A program made the position numbers and the translations under genes. The notes under the pieces are model-generated. The model had not been told where the DNA came from, did not search any database, and was given only the letters and a program-made list of their open reading frames with translations. This document shows, in pieces, positions 18,572 to 28,926 of a stretch of DNA of 64,000 bases (its first letter is position 1; the number at the start of each line of letters is the position of its first letter). The DNA is from Wenzhouxiangella marina (GTDB lineage: Bacteria; Pseudomonadota; Gammaproteobacteria; Xanthomonadales; Wenzhouxiangellaceae): the NCBI RefSeq assembly GCF_001187785.1, contig NZ_CP012154.1:2164501-2228500 (forward strand), written 5' to 3'.

Positions 18572-19808
18572 AGCGCAGCGCCTCCACCGGCTCGGTTCGG
18601 GACGCCCGCCAGGATGGGTAGATGGTGGACAGCAGCGAAAGCATCAATGACACGCCGGCGAACTTGACCACGTCGTCCCAGCGAAGCTCCGACGGCAGAT
18701 CGGAGATGTAGTAGACCTCGGCCGACAGGAACTCGACGCTCAACAGCTGCTCCAGACCCGCCACGACACTCTCGACGTTCAGGGCCAGCAGCACCCCGCC
18801 GATGACCCCCAGCAGGGTCCCGATGATGCCGATCAGCGAGCCCTGGACCATGAAGATGCCCATGACGCGACGCGGGCCCAGGCCCATGGTCTTGAGGATG
18901 GCGATATCGGCCTGCTTGTCGGTCACGACCATGACCAGGGTCGAGATGATGTTGAACGCGGCCACGGCGATGATCAGCGACAGGATGATGAACATCACGG
19001 TCTTCTCGGTCTGCACGGCACGGAAGAAATTGGCGTGCTGCTGCGTCCAGTCGCGCACGCGATGGAAGCCGCTGAGCTGGTTGCTGAGTTCCTGGGCCAC
19101 GATGCGGGCGCGCATCATGTCCTCCAGCTTCAGACGCACCCCGCTGACGTTGTCGCCGAGCCGGAACAGACGCTGCGCATCGGCCAGGTGAATCACCGCC
19201 AGGGCAGTGTCGTATTCGTGCACGCCCGCTTCGAAGATGCCGGCGACGGTGAAGCGCCGAACCTGAGGGATGACGCCGGCCGGGGTGGCGCGGATCTCGG
19301 GCGCAAACAGGGTCACCGAGTCGCCGGGGCCGACACCGAGTCGCGTCGCGAGCCCGGCGCCCAGCAGAACGTGCCATTCGCCGGGGACGAGGCGATCGAG
19401 GCCCCCACGCACGAGCAGCTGATCGATCTCGGACACGGACGGCTCGGTCGCCGGGTCGATACCCCGGACCAGGGCACCCGCCGTCCGCCGGGCCCGCAGC
19501 ATGGTCTCCTGCTCCACGTAGGGCGCGGCGCCGCGCACTTCCGGGTGGGCCCGGGCCCGCTCGACCACCGAGGGCCAGTCCGGAAACTCCCCGTCATAAC
19601 CCTGGATCGTGGCATGGGAGATCATCCCGAGGATGCGTTCGCGCAGCTCCTTCTCGAAGCCGTTCATCACCGAGAGCACGGTGATCAGGGTCGCCACGCC
19701 CAGCGCGATCCCCAGCATCGAAATGAGAGAGATGAAGGAAATGAAGTGGTTGCGACGCTTGGCGCGCAGATACCGCAATCCGACGAACAGGGTCAGGGGC
19801 TGATACAT
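18564..19808 (-). CDS. lolC: Lipoprotein-releasing permease LolC/LolE family
   Basis: 414-aa MacB/FtsX-fold permease: one N-terminal helix after [24 protein letters not shown], a large periplasmic domain, then three C-terminal helices (for example [23 protein letters not shown]). Only one such permease is encoded next to lolD, so it may be a single LolF-like subunit working as a homodimer, or a second copy may lie elsewhere. The call to family is firm; C versus E versus F cannot be settled here. Confidence 0.9.
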   Translation of the reverse strand: MYQPLTLFVGLRYLRAKRRNHFISFISLISMLGIALGVATLITVLSVMNGFEKELRERILGMISHATIQGYDGEFPDWPSVVERARAHPEVRGAAPYVEQETMLRARRTAGALVRGIDPATEPSVSEIDQLLVRGGLDRLVPGEWHVLLGAGLATRLGVGPGDSVTLFAPEIRATPAGVIPQVRRFTVAGIFEAGVHEYDTALAVIHLADAQRLFRLGDNVSGVRLKLEDMMRARIVAQELSNQLSGFHRVRDWTQQHANFFRAVQTEKTVMFIILSLIIAVAAFNIISTLVMVVTDKQADIAILKTMGLGPRRVMGIFMVQGSLIGIIGTLLGVIGGVLLALNVESVVAGLEQLLSVEFLSAEVYYISDLPSELRWDDVVKFAGVSLMLSLLSTIYPSWRASRTEPVEALRYE

Positions 19809-19847
19809 GAAGGATTCAGTTCCTCGAGAATTCCTTGGGCGTGAAGA

Positions 19848-20762
19848 TCAGGCCGCACGCAAATGTTCAAGCGCCTGGGCGAGTTCAGCGGGCAGCGGCG
19901 AGCTGTAGACCCGATCCTCCGGCCAGGACAGGCGCAGGTAGTGCGCGTGCAGAAACAGGCGATTCAGCCCGTCGGGACAGGGCTTCGGATTGTAGAGCTC
20001 ATCGCCGACCAGCGGCAGGCCGATGGACGCGGCATGGGCGCGAATCTGGTGCGTTCGGCCCGTCTCGATGCGCACCTCCACATAACTGTAGCCCCCCACC
20101 CGCTCGAGCAGGTGAAAGGTCGAGCGCGCAGACTGACCCTCCTCATCGACGATGACCCGGTGCTGCCCACTGCCGTCCCGAATCTTCTTCAGCGGTGCAT
20201 CCACACACACCCGGTCTTCGGGCAGGATCCCATCGAGCAGGGCCAGGTAACGCTTGTCGACCTCACGCGCCACGAAACTCTGCTGAAGTCGGCGCAGGGC
20301 CTGGTGATGACAGGCCAGCACGATCAGGCCGCTGGTCGGGCGGTCGAGACGGTGCACGGGGCGCCAGCGCTCGTCGATCTTCGCGATCGCATCCATCAAG
20401 CCATAGCTCAGGCCGCTACCGCCATGCATGGCCAGACCCGCCGGCTTGTCGAGAATCACGTAGTCTTCGGTCTGATCGACGATGCAGGCGCGAACCCGCT
20501 CGACCAGGCCCGCCGGAAGTGAACCGGGCACGGAGTCCGGCTGCTTGACCGGCGGCACGCGAACCTCATCGCCGGCGCGCAGCTTCTTCATCGGTTTGGC
20601 CCGCGAACCATTGACCCGAACCTGGCCGGTCCGCACCAGGCGATAGACCAGGCTTTTCGGGACCGGGCCGAGCAGACTGATGAGAAAATTGTCCAGCCGC
20701 TGACCTGCCCGATCCGGGCCGACGGTCTCGTGCCGAACCCCACCTCTGGATGGCTGGCTCAT
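19848..20762 (-). CDS. rluC: 23S rRNA pseudouridine synthase, RluC/RluD family
   Basis: 304 aa. The N-terminal S4 RNA-binding domain (RLDNFLISLLGPVPKSLVYRLVRTGQVRVNG) is followed by the catalytic domain with HRLDRPTSGL, whose Asp is the nucleophile, and RTHQIRAHAASIGLPLVGDELY. RluC isomerises uridines 955, 2504 and 2580 of 23S rRNA. Divergence from rne is the usual location of rluC in gammaproteobacteria, which favours RluC over RluD. Confidence 0.92.
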   Translation of the reverse strand: MSQPSRGGVRHETVGPDRAGQRLDNFLISLLGPVPKSLVYRLVRTGQVRVNGSRAKPMKKLRAGDEVRVPPVKQPDSVPGSLPAGLVERVRACIVDQTEDYVILDKPAGLAMHGGSGLSYGLMDAIAKIDERWRPVHRLDRPTSGLIVLACHHQALRRLQQSFVAREVDKRYLALLDGILPEDRVCVDAPLKKIRDGSGQHRVIVDEEGQSARSTFHLLERVGGYSYVEVRIETGRTHQIRAHAASIGLPLVGDELYNPKPCPDGLNRLFLHAHYLRLSWPEDRVYSSPLPAELAQALEHLRAA

Positions 20763-21366
20763 GGGCTCTCCGCGCCGCGCAGGGCTGGCGCTATGTCTTT
20801 GAACAGTGCTATCATTTCGCGGTTAGGGTTTGGCTAGTCCCGGGTTCCGGGTTTGCACCGTCGTCTCAAGGCCTGAAGGGCCGGATCGAACGGATTCCAG
20901 GTGCATCGATCCCGCCCCGTCATTCTGCCACAGATCAGCCGAGCCGCTCCTGCGGCATCCGCTCGACGGCAGCGGCCGACTCCAACTTTTTGAACATCGG
21001 CAGCCGGTTTTCGTTCACCGACTGCCCGAAGCACATGACCGGATCGGCCGGGCCGATTCCGGATGGATAATCGAATAGATCGCGCTCCCGGCTGCATCTT
21101 CAGCGGATCAGCCCGGGGCGGGTACCAGAACCAGACACCGATGGATCGCAAGCCGCTTGCGAGTCCAGCGGTGAACGGGTCGGCAGGCAAGCCGAAGTCG
21201 CGCCGCCGCCCCGAGGCCTTTGGCCTGAGCAGCCATTCCGGTGAACCGACCCGGGGTCTGGCGGCCAGACTCGAGGCAGGCGTGGACCGTGCAGGATTTT
21301 CCGCCCGGCCGCGACTGGTATCCGATCCGGCTCCCTCGAACGGGGCAGAGCGCCGGAGGATTGACA
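20763..21366 (+). other. Non-coding interval: long rne leader
   Basis: About 600 bp between divergent rluC and rne without a convincing gene. Frames open on both strands here show no recognisable domain and no good ribosome-binding site. A TATCAT hexamer at 20810-20815 could be a -10 box, giving an rne leader of roughly 540 nt. In E. coli the rne 5' leader is long and mediates autoregulation by RNase E; the same role is inferred here. GGAGG just before the rne ATG is the ribosome-binding site. Confidence 0.5.
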
Positions 21367-24042
21367 ATGAAACGCATGCTGATCAACGCCACGCAGCCTG
21401 AAGAGGTGCGCGTGGCGATTGCCGATGGCCAGGCCCTGCTCGACCTGGACATCGAAGTTCCTGCCCAGGAACAGAAGAAATCCAACATCTACAAGGGACG
21501 CATCACCCGGGTCGAGCCCAGCCTCGACGCCTGCTTCGTCGAGTTCGGCTCGGAGCGCCACGGTTTCCTCTCCATGAAGGAAATCGCCCCCGAGTACTTC
21601 AACGACGAATCCCGGAAGCAGTTCGATGCCGGCCAGCGAGTCGACATCAAGGACGCCGTCAAGGCCGGCCAGGAAGTCATCGTCCAGGTCGACAAGGAAG
21701 AACGCGGCACCAAGGGCGCGGCCCTGACCACCTACATCAGCCTGGCCGGTCGCTACCTGGTCCTGATGCCCAATAATCCTCGTGCCGGTGGTGTGTCACG
21801 CCAGATCTCGCGCGATGACCGGAAGGAACTGCTCGACACCCTGAAGATGATCGAGGTCCCGGACGGCATGGGCCTGATCGTTCGCACGGCCGGCGTCGGT
21901 CGCGAACAGGAAGAACTGCAGTGGGACCTCGACTACCTGCTGCAGCTCTGGGAAGCCATCAAGACCGCCAGCCAGGCGCGCCAGGCACCGTTCCTGATCT
22001 ATCAGGAAAGCAAGCTGATCATTCGCGCTCTGCGCGACTACCTCCGCGAAGACATCGGCGAAATCCTGATCGACGACGATCAGGTCTTCGAGGATGCCCG
22101 CGAATTCATGCAGCAGGTGATGCCGCACAACCTGCGCAAGCTCAAGGCCTATCGCGACGCCATCCCCCTGTTCTCCCGGTACCAGATCGAATCGCAGATC
22201 GAATCGGCCTTCTCGCGTGAGGTTCGCCTGCCCTCCGGAGGCGCCCTGGTCATCGACCACACGGAAGCCCTGCTGTCGATCGACATCAACTCCGCCCGCG
22301 CCACGAAGGGTTCGGACATCGAGGAGACGGCGCTCCAGACGAACCTGGAAGCGGCCGAGGAAATCGCGCGCCAGCTGCGTATTCGCGACCTTGGCGGACT
22401 GATCGTCATCGATTTCATCGACATGATGAGCAAGGATGCCCAGCGCCAGGTCGAGAATCGCCTGCGCGACGCCATGCGCATGGACAAGGCCCGCGTCCAG
22501 TTCGGTCGCATCTCGCGCTTCGGACTGCTGGAAATGTCCCGCCAGCGCCTGCGCCCTTCCCTGGGTGAATCCAGCTACATCACCTGCCCGCGCTGCATCG
22601 GCATGGGCTCGATCCGTTCGATCGAATCCCTGGCCCTGTCCATCCTGCGCCTGGCCGAGGAAGAGGCCATGAAGGACAACACGGCCCGGGTGCTCATCCA
22701 GGCGCCGATCGCCGTCGCCAATTTCCTCCTCAATGAAAAGCGCTCGGTGATGGCCGAGATCGAGCGGCGCAACAAGCTGCCGATCACCGTCGTCGCCAAC
22801 GAGAACCTGGAGACGCCGCGCTTCGAGGTGCAGCGACTGCGCTCGGCCGAAGACATCGACGAGCCGAGCTACAGCCTGGCCACGGACGAGGTCGAGGCCA
22901 ACTCGGGCTATCAGCGCAGCGAGCAGATGCAGCCGCCGCCCAAGCCCGCCGCCCAGGCCGCGGTCTCCGGCGTCCGCCCCGCCAGCCCGGCGCCACTCCG
23001 CAAGAGTGAAGACAGAGGCGGCTTCTTCGCCTGGCTGAAGGCCTTCTTCGCGAGCCTGTTCTCGGGCAGCGACGAAGACCGCCGTTCGAAGAACGCAGCG
23101 AAGGACCCGCAAGGCGGCCGCGGCCGCAAGGGCCAGTTCTCCCGCGATCATCATCGCAAGCGCCACCAGGGGGCCGGCCAGGACGACGACGGCAGCCCGG
23201 GTGCCCAGAAGAAGAAAAAGAAGAAAAAGAAGAAGCGCTCGGCCAAGAAGGACGAACAGAACGGCAATGCCGGGAACCAGGGCAACAACAATGCCCAGGC
23301 TGACGGTGATTCAGGCACCCCTGACGACCAGAAGCCGCGCAAGAAGCGCCGCCGTCGTGGCGGCAAGAAGCGCCGCTCTCGTGCCGCGAATCGCGACGAG
23401 GCCGGCAATAACGGCAATGACAATGGCGGCAACGCCGGCGCCCAGGGCGGCGACGGCGGCAACCGTGGTCAGTCCGATGGTGACAAGCCGCGCGGCAAGG
23501 ACAAGCGCGGCGGCAGTGAAGATGCCGCAAGCGACGCGAAGCCATCCGGCACTGGTGAGACCCCACGCGCCCCATCGGGTCAGCAGGGGGCTCGGAACGA
23601 AGCTTCGTCCAGCGCCAACTCCTCGTCGGCCAGCGCGCCGGTAACGCCGTCGAGCGCCGAGGCAGCGAAACCGGCCAGCCAGGCCTCTGAAAGTGGCCAG
23701 GCCTCGAGCGACAAACCGGCGCCGGCTCGCCCTGCCCCAGCAGCTCAGCCGAGTCCTGCGTCCGGCGAGGCCAAGGCCAGCGGGTCGGCAGCAGCGACGA
23801 CCGACCGGTCCGGCGAGGCAGGCCGAGAGCGCACCAATCCGCCTCAGGACTCGAAGCCGAGCCCCGCGCCCGCGGAGCGTCGCAGCGAATCGAATGCGCC
23901 CAGCAGCCCGGCCGCGCAGAGCACGAGCGAGCGCCCCAGCCGCCCGAGCGAACAGCCGAAAGCGGTTCGGGGTGACGATGGCATCTACCGGTTGACGGAA
24001 TCCTCGAAGCCAGAGGGCTCGAGCGGATCGGACAAGGGCTGA
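21367..24042 (+). CDS. rne: Ribonuclease E
   Basis: 891-aa endoribonuclease and degradosome scaffold. The start ATG of [17 protein letters not shown] is preceded by GGAGG; the frame is open 126 bp upstream but without family similarity. The S1 domain (about 36-118) is followed by the DNase I-like catalytic region with [12 protein letters not shown] and [12 protein letters not shown] holding the catalytic Asp residues. The Zn-link [13 protein letters not shown] follows. After about residue 520 the protein is low-complexity: Arg/Lys blocks including a run of nine or more Lys near 23,210-23,240, then Gly/Asn-rich and Ser/Ala/Pro-rich stretches, fitting the disordered scaffold half. Confidence 0.96.
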   Translation: MKRMLINATQPEEVRVAIADGQALLDLDIEVPAQEQKKSNIYKGRITRVEPSLDACFVEFGSERHGFLSMKEIAPEYFNDESRKQFDAGQRVDIKDAVKAGQEVIVQVDKEERGTKGAALTTYISLAGRYLVLMPNNPRAGGVSRQISRDDRKELLDTLKMIEVPDGMGLIVRTAGVGREQEELQWDLDYLLQLWEAIKTASQARQAPFLIYQESKLIIRALRDYLREDIGEILIDDDQVFEDAREFMQQVMPHNLRKLKAYRDAIPLFSRYQIESQIESAFSREVRLPSGGALVIDHTEALLSIDINSARATKGSDIEETALQTNLEAAEEIARQLRIRDLGGLIVIDFIDMMSKDAQRQVENRLRDAMRMDKARVQFGRISRFGLLEMSRQRLRPSLGESSYITCPRCIGMGSIRSIESLALSILRLAEEEAMKDNTARVLIQAPIAVANFLLNEKRSVMAEIERRNKLPITVVANENLETPRFEVQRLRSAEDIDEPSYSLATDEVEANSGYQRSEQMQPPPKPAAQAAVSGVRPASPAPLRKSEDRGGFFAWLKAFFASLFSGSDEDRRSKNAAKDPQGGRGRKGQFSRDHHRKRHQGAGQDDDGSPGAQKKKKKKKKKRSAKKDEQNGNAGNQGNNNAQADGDSGTPDDQKPRKKRRRRGGKKRRSRAANRDEAGNNGNDNGGNAGAQGGDGGNRGQSDGDKPRGKDKRGGSEDAASDAKPSGTGETPRAPSGQQGARNEASSSANSSSASAPVTPSSAEAAKPASQASESGQASSDKPAPARPAPAAQPSPASGEAKASGSAAATTDRSGEAGRERTNPPQDSKPSPAPAERRSESNAPSSPAAQSTSERPSRPSEQPKAVRGDDGIYRLTESSKPEGSSGSDKG

Positions 24043-24185
24043 TCACGGAAAGCCTGCCGGCGTCTTCGCGGCGCCGGCATCGTTCCCCGGCAGAGAATCC
24101 GGCGTGGATCAGCGCTGAAAAGCGAGTGATGTCCTTGCAGGGACTCGGCGTCCGGCCGAGCCTCAGAGCGTTTGAAGGGGATCGC

Positions 24186-24917
24186 TCAATCCAGCACCAG
24201 GTCGGCGAAATCCACCAGGCCCGCTGATCGCTGCATGAGCTTCCGGGCGGCCAGCAAGGCCCCCTGCGCGAAGACCTCACGCCGGCTGGCCCGGTGCGTC
24301 AGTTCCAGGCGCTCACCGTCACCGAGCAGATGCACGGTGTGTTCCCCCACCACGTCCCCGCCCCGGATCGATTGATAGCCGATCTCGTGCTTCGAGCGAG
24401 GAATCCGATGGCGGGTCCGATCGAACACCGACGCCTCGTCGATGTCCAGACCACGCGCCTTGGCCAGGGTGGCACCCAGAGCCAGCGCCGTGCCCGATGG
24501 CGCGTCGATCTTGCGACGATGATGCACTTCGGTGATTTCCAGATCGAAGTCCTCGCCCAGGATCGCCGCCGCCTGACCGGCCAGTCGCATCAGCAGGTTG
24601 ACACCGATGCTGAAATTGGCCGCCTGACAGATGGGAATGTCTGCTGCTGCCTGCTTGATGTGGCCGGCCAGTTCAGCCGAGAGCCCCGTGGTTCCGATCA
24701 CCAGCGGCAGACGCCGACGATGCGCGAAGGCCAGGGTCTTTTCGAGCAGGCTGGGGTGGGAGAAGTCGATGACGACGTCGGCGTCGACGTCAGGCTCGAA
24801 GAACCGGTCGCGTGACGCGGTGCCGGCGAGCCGATAGTGTTCCTCGCCATCCATGAACGCGATCAGGGCTCTGCCGATCGTGCCGGTGGCCCCGCTGAGA
24901 AGGACTTCGATGCTCAT
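24186..24917 (-). CDS. dapB: 4-hydroxy-tetrahydrodipicolinate reductase
   Basis: 243-aa enzyme of lysine/diaminopimelate synthesis. The N-terminal dinucleotide-binding motif is [13 protein letters not shown] (GxxGxxG), and the catalytic signature is [16 protein letters not shown]. The start is placed at [12 protein letters not shown]; a second in-frame ATG lies 18 bp upstream. It is convergent with rne and follows dnaJ by 27 bp, an arrangement (dnaK-dnaJ-dapB) seen in other gammaproteobacteria. Confidence 0.95.
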   Translation of the reverse strand: MSIEVLLSGATGTIGRALIAFMDGEEHYRLAGTASRDRFFEPDVDADVVIDFSHPSLLEKTLAFAHRRRLPLVIGTTGLSAELAGHIKQAAADIPICQAANFSIGVNLLMRLAGQAAAILGEDFDLEITEVHHRRKIDAPSGTALALGATLAKARGLDIDEASVFDRTRHRIPRSKHEIGYQSIRGGDVVGEHTVHLLGDGERLELTHRASRREVFAQGALLAARKLMQRSAGLVDFADLVLD

Positions 24918-24944
24918 GGGCCAAGCATAGCCCATGAGGTCGAA

Positions 24945-26078
24945 TCATCCCAGCCCCATGCGATCGAAGAAGCTGCGGACCTTGTCGGTCCAGCCGCTGG
25001 CCTGCGGGTTGTGATCGCCGTCTTCGCCGAAGCTGTCCTGGAACTGCTGGAGCAAGTCCTTCTGCTCCCGGGTCAGCTTGACCGGCGTCTCGACCACCAC
25101 CCGGCACAGCAGATCACCGGCCGATCGACTGCGAACGGACTGGACGCCCTTGCCCCGCAGACGGAACAGCTTGCCCGACTGGGTTTCGGCAGGAATCTTG
25201 AGCATCACCGAACCGTCCAGGGTCGGCACCTTGAGCTGGCCACCCAGCGCCGCCGTCGTGATGGTGATCGGCACCTCGCAGAACAGGTCATCGCCGTCCC
25301 GCTTGAACAGGGGATGGGGGCGGATGTGGATATCGACGTAGAGATCGCCGGCCTGGCCGCCCTGCATGCCGGCGCCACCCTCGCCACTCAGGCGAATGCG
25401 GTCGCCCTCATCGACGCCAGCGGGAATCTTGACCTGCAGCGTGCGCGTTTCCCGCACCTGACCACTGCCCTGGCAATCGCCACAGGGATCGGCGATCCGG
25501 CGGCCATTGCCGCCGCAGGCCGGACAGGACTGCTGGACCGAGAAGATGCCCTGCTGCATGCGCACCTGGCCCTGACCCCCACAGGTCGTACAGACGTCGA
25601 GCTTGCCATCCTTGGAGCCCGAGCCGTCGCAGGTCGTGCAACGGCCCACGGTGGGAATGCGGATCTCCTTCTCGATGCCGGCCACGGCATCTTCGAGATC
25701 CAGCTCCATCTCGTAGCGCAGGTCCTGACCTCGATGCGAGCGCCCGGCACCGCGGCGGCGGCCAGCGCCACCGAAGATGTCACCGAAGATGTCGCCGAAG
25801 ATATCGTTGATATCGCCGAAGCCGGCGCCAGCACCGGGACCGCCACCGCCCATGCCATTGACGCCGTCGTGGCCGAAGCGATCGTAGGCGGCGCGCTTCT
25901 GATCGTCCTTCAGCACCTCGTAGGCCTTCTGGACCTCCTTGAAGCGCTCCTGGGCCGACTCGTCATCCGGATTGCGGTCCGGGTGATACTTCATCGCCAG
26001 GCGACGGTACGCCTTCTTCAGGTCAGCGGCGCTGGCATCTCGTGCCACGCCCAATGTCTCGTAATAATCTGCCGGCAT
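24945..26078 (-). CDS. dnaJ: Chaperone DnaJ
   Basis: 377-aa type I Hsp40. The J domain (1-70) has YHPDRNP. A Gly/Phe-rich linker with repeated IFGDIFG follows. The zinc domain has four CxxCxGxG units ([32 protein letters not shown]), then the substrate-binding C-terminal domains. The start is the ATG of [11 protein letters not shown]; the frame continues upstream without homology. It stimulates DnaK ATPase and lies 101 bp after dnaK. Confidence 0.97.
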   Translation of the reverse strand: MPADYYETLGVARDASAADLKKAYRRLAMKYHPDRNPDDESAQERFKEVQKAYEVLKDDQKRAAYDRFGHDGVNGMGGGGPGAGAGFGDINDIFGDIFGDIFGGAGRRRGAGRSHRGQDLRYEMELDLEDAVAGIEKEIRIPTVGRCTTCDGSGSKDGKLDVCTTCGGQGQVRMQQGIFSVQQSCPACGGNGRRIADPCGDCQGSGQVRETRTLQVKIPAGVDEGDRIRLSGEGGAGMQGGQAGDLYVDIHIRPHPLFKRDGDDLFCEVPITITTAALGGQLKVPTLDGSVMLKIPAETQSGKLFRLRGKGVQSVRSRSAGDLLCRVVVETPVKLTREQKDLLQQFQDSFGEDGDHNPQASGWTDKVRSFFDRMGLG

Positions 26079-26179
26079 GGGGCTTGTTCGGTCGCGTTGG
26101 GATCGGTGAGTCGGCCCGCGGACCCTCGCCACCCGGAGTCACACCGGGAAGCGAGGGGCCGCAGGAACCGACCGGGTTG

Positions 26180-28114
26180 TTACTTCTTGTCGTCGTCGAC
26201 TTCGGTGTACTCGGCGTCGACCACGTCGTCGGCTGCATCCGCCGACGCCTGGGCATCGCCCGCCGCGGCGTCACCATCGGCACCGGCTTCGGCCTGGGCC
26301 TTCTCGGCAGCCTTCTGGTACAGCTCGGCACCGGCCTGCTGCAGCTCGTTGACGGCGGCGTCGATGGCGTCCTTGTCGTCGCCCTTGATCGCTTCGTCGA
26401 CCTTGGCCAGGGCAGCCTCGATCTTCTGCTTGACCTCACCGTCGAGCTCGTCACCGTGCTCGCTGAGGCTGGTGCGGGTCGCGTGGGCGATGCCGTCGGC
26501 CTGGTTGCGTGCGTTGACCAGCTCGTGGAAGCGCTTGTCCTCCTCACGATGGGTCTCGGCATCGCGAACCATCTTCTCGATCTCCTCCTCGCTCAGACCC
26601 GAACCGGCCTTGATCTCGATGCGCTGTTCGCGCCCGGTCGCCTTGTCCTTGGCCGACACGTGCAGGATGCCGTTGGCGTCCATGTCGAAGGTGACTTCGA
26701 TCTGCGGCATGCCGCGCGGCGCGGCCGGAATGCCGGTCAGATCGAACTTGGCCAGCGACTTGTTCGCCGCCGCCTGCTCACGCTCGCCCTGGAGGACGTG
26801 CACGGTGACCGCACTCTGGTTGTCCTCGGCGGTCGAGAACACCTGCGAGGCCTTGGTCGGAATCGTGGTGTTCTTCTCGATCACCTTGGTGAACACGCCA
26901 CCCAGGGTCTCGATACCCAGGGACAGCGGGGTCACGTCGAGGAGCAGCACGTCCTTGACGTCACCGGCCAGCACGCCACCCTGGATCGCGGCACCGACGG
27001 CCACGGCTTCGTCCGGGTTGACGTCCTTGCGCGGCTCCTTGCCGAAGAAGTCGGCCACGGCCTGCTGCACGGCCGGCATGCGGGTCTGCCCGCCGACCAG
27101 GATCACTTCGTCGATCTCACCGACCTTCAGACCGGCGTCGTTCAGGGCCGTCCGGCAGGGCTCGATCGAGCGCTTGACCAGATCTTCCACGAGCGACTCC
27201 AGCTTCGAGCGCGTGACCTTGATGTTCAGGTGCTTCGGACCCGAGGCATCGGCCGTGATGTAGGGCAGATTGACTTCCGTCTGCTGCGCACTCGACAGCT
27301 CGATCTTGGCACGCTCGGCGGCCTCGCGCAGGCGCTGCAGAGCCAGCGGATCGTTCTTCAGATCCACGCCCTGGTCCTTCTTGAACTCGTTGGCCAGGTA
27401 GTCGATCAGGCGCAGATCGAAATCCTCACCACCCAGGAAGGTGTCACCGTTGGTGGCGAGCACTTCGAACTGCTTCTCGCCATCGACGTCGGCGATCTCG
27501 ATGATCGACACGTCGAAGGTGCCGCCACCCAGATCATAGACGGCGACCTTGCGATCCTTGCCCGCCTTGTCCAGACCGTAGGCCAGCGCAGCCGCGGTCG
27601 GCTCGTTGATGATGCGGCGAACGTTCAGACCGGCGATCTTGCCGGCATCCTTGGTGGCCTGGCGCTGCGAATCGTTGAAGTAGGCCGGCACGGTGATGAC
27701 CGCTTCGCTGACTTCCTCGCCGAGGTAGTCTTCGGCGGTCTTCTTCATCTTCATCAGCACGCGCGCGGAAATTTCCGGCGGCGCCATCTTCTTGCCATCC
27801 ACCTCGACCCAGGCGTCGCCATTGTCGGCTTCGACAATGCGATACGGCACCAGGCCCTTGTCCTTCTGCACGACGTCTTCGGAAAACTTGCGCCCGATCA
27901 GTCGCTTGACCGCATACAGGGTGCGATCCGGGTTGGTGACGGCCTGGCGTTTGGCCGGCTGACCGACCAGCACTTCACCGTCCTTGGTAAAGGCGACCGT
28001 CGACGGAGTGGTGCGATCCCCCTCCGCGTTCTCGATCACCCGCGTCTTGCCGCCCTCCATGATGGCGACACAGGAATTGGTCGTTCCCAGGTCAATGCCG
28101 ATAATCTTGCTCAT
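26180..28114 (-). CDS. dnaK: Chaperone DnaK (Hsp70)
   Basis: 644 aa. The N-terminal ATPase begins [21 protein letters not shown] and contains [14 protein letters not shown] and the [11 protein letters not shown] signature. The substrate-binding domain and an Ala/Asp-rich lid tail ending in [10 protein letters not shown] (the EEVD-like end of bacterial Hsp70) follow. A sigma-32-type promoter lies 62-90 bp upstream, between grpE and dnaK, so dnaK can be induced independently of grpE. Confidence 0.97.
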   Translation of the reverse strand: MSKIIGIDLGTTNSCVAIMEGGKTRVIENAEGDRTTPSTVAFTKDGEVLVGQPAKRQAVTNPDRTLYAVKRLIGRKFSEDVVQKDKGLVPYRIVEADNGDAWVEVDGKKMAPPEISARVLMKMKKTAEDYLGEEVSEAVITVPAYFNDSQRQATKDAGKIAGLNVRRIINEPTAAALAYGLDKAGKDRKVAVYDLGGGTFDVSIIEIADVDGEKQFEVLATNGDTFLGGEDFDLRLIDYLANEFKKDQGVDLKNDPLALQRLREAAERAKIELSSAQQTEVNLPYITADASGPKHLNIKVTRSKLESLVEDLVKRSIEPCRTALNDAGLKVGEIDEVILVGGQTRMPAVQQAVADFFGKEPRKDVNPDEAVAVGAAIQGGVLAGDVKDVLLLDVTPLSLGIETLGGVFTKVIEKNTTIPTKASQVFSTAEDNQSAVTVHVLQGEREQAAANKSLAKFDLTGIPAAPRGMPQIEVTFDMDANGILHVSAKDKATGREQRIEIKAGSGLSEEEIEKMVRDAETHREEDKRFHELVNARNQADGIAHATRTSLSEHGDELDGEVKQKIEAALAKVDEAIKGDDKDAIDAAVNELQQAGAELYQKAAEKAQAEAGADGDAAAGDAQASADAADDVVDAEYTEVDDDKK

Positions 28115-28175
28115 GACGTTAAAGATCCTGTTCTCGTTACTAGGGTTGAGAATGCTGTTGAACACATAGCCCGTT

Positions 28176-28204
28176 TAGTGGGGCTGTCGACGGCGCTTTT
28201 CAAA
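28176..28204 (-). promoter_or_regulatory. Sigma-32 heat-shock promoter of dnaK
   Basis: On the minus strand TTTGAAA, 14 nt, CCCCACTA, against the consensus CTTGAAA-N(11-16)-CCCCATNT. Confidence 0.8.
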
Positions 28205-28224
28205 CCGCAACCCCTGGAGCGGCC

Positions 28225-28773
28225 TTACTGGGCCACGATCACCCGGGCCGGGCGCACCACGCGATCGTGCAGCCGGTAACCACGCTGCAGCACCTGGATC
28301 ACCTGGTCACTGGCATGCTCCTCGCTGGGCAGCATGCTCATCGCCTCGTGCCACTGCGGGTCGAAGGCCTCGCCGAGCGGGTCGACGATCTCGAGCCCGT
28401 AACGCACCAGCGTGTCCAGCAACAGCTTCCGGGTCAGCACCAGGCCCTCGGCCCCGGACTCGCCGGCCGCCTCGATGCCCTGGTCCAGGGTGTCGATCAC
28501 CGGCACCAGGTCCTTGAGCAGGCCTTCCACGGCGAACTTGCGCGACTTCTCGACCTCACGCTCGGCCCGCTTGTGCAGGTTGTCCATCTCCGCACGTGTC
28601 CGGAGCAAGGCGTCCTTGAGCAGACCGACTTCCTCTTCGAGCGGATGACGCTCGATCTCGGCTTCGTCGGGCAACTCGCTGTGCGCCTCGGCTTCCTGGG
28701 CTTCGACGGAGGTATGCGCCTGCGCGTCGTCGCGCGGGTCCTGATGCTCGGATGATTCCCTTTTCTCGGCCAT
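28225..28773 (-). CDS. grpE: Nucleotide exchange factor GrpE
   Basis: 182 aa. An acidic N-terminal tail (about 1-45) precedes a long helix (LLKDALLRTRAEMDNLHKRA) and the GrpE signature in the C-terminal beta domain (LPSEEHASDQVIQVLQRGYRLHDRVVRPARVIVA). The start MAEKRESSEHQD follows GGAGCAG; upstream open sequence is not conserved. It releases ADP from DnaK and is divergent from recN. Confidence 0.95.
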   Translation of the reverse strand: MAEKRESSEHQDPRDDAQAHTSVEAQEAEAHSELPDEAEIERHPLEEEVGLLKDALLRTRAEMDNLHKRAEREVEKSRKFAVEGLLKDLVPVIDTLDQGIEAAGESGAEGLVLTRKLLLDTLVRYGLEIVDPLGEAFDPQWHEAMSMLPSEEHASDQVIQVLQRGYRLHDRVVRPARVIVAQ

Positions 28774-28812
28774 CTCGTGCCACTGCTCCTGGCGGGTTGA
28801 ACCTGCCAGCAC

Positions 28813-28841
28813 AAGTGGGGTTGGCTCGCGCTGAATGCAAG
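28813..28841 (-). promoter_or_regulatory. Sigma-32 heat-shock promoter of grpE
   Basis: On the minus strand CTTGCAT, 14 nt, CCCCACTT. The spacer length is identical to that of the dnaK promoter and the -10 element differs by one base. Confidence 0.75.
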
Positions 28842-28926
28842 CACCCGACGGCGGTTGCCAGCAGGCGGGAGGTCTGGGATGATTCCGCTTCCAAGCGAAG
28901 CCCCCATCGGCCCGACCCCACGCCCC

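Noticed and set aside
20834-21401. Open frames on both strands in the rluC-rne interval (177 and 112 codons)
   Set aside because: They overlap each other and the rne start, have Arg/Ser/Pro-rich random composition, and fit better as untranslated leader.
24043-24185. Hairpin around GCCGGCG...GCGCCGGC between convergent rne and dapB
   Set aside because: No T tract on either side, so it is not supported as an intrinsic terminator; it could be chance in GC-rich sequence.
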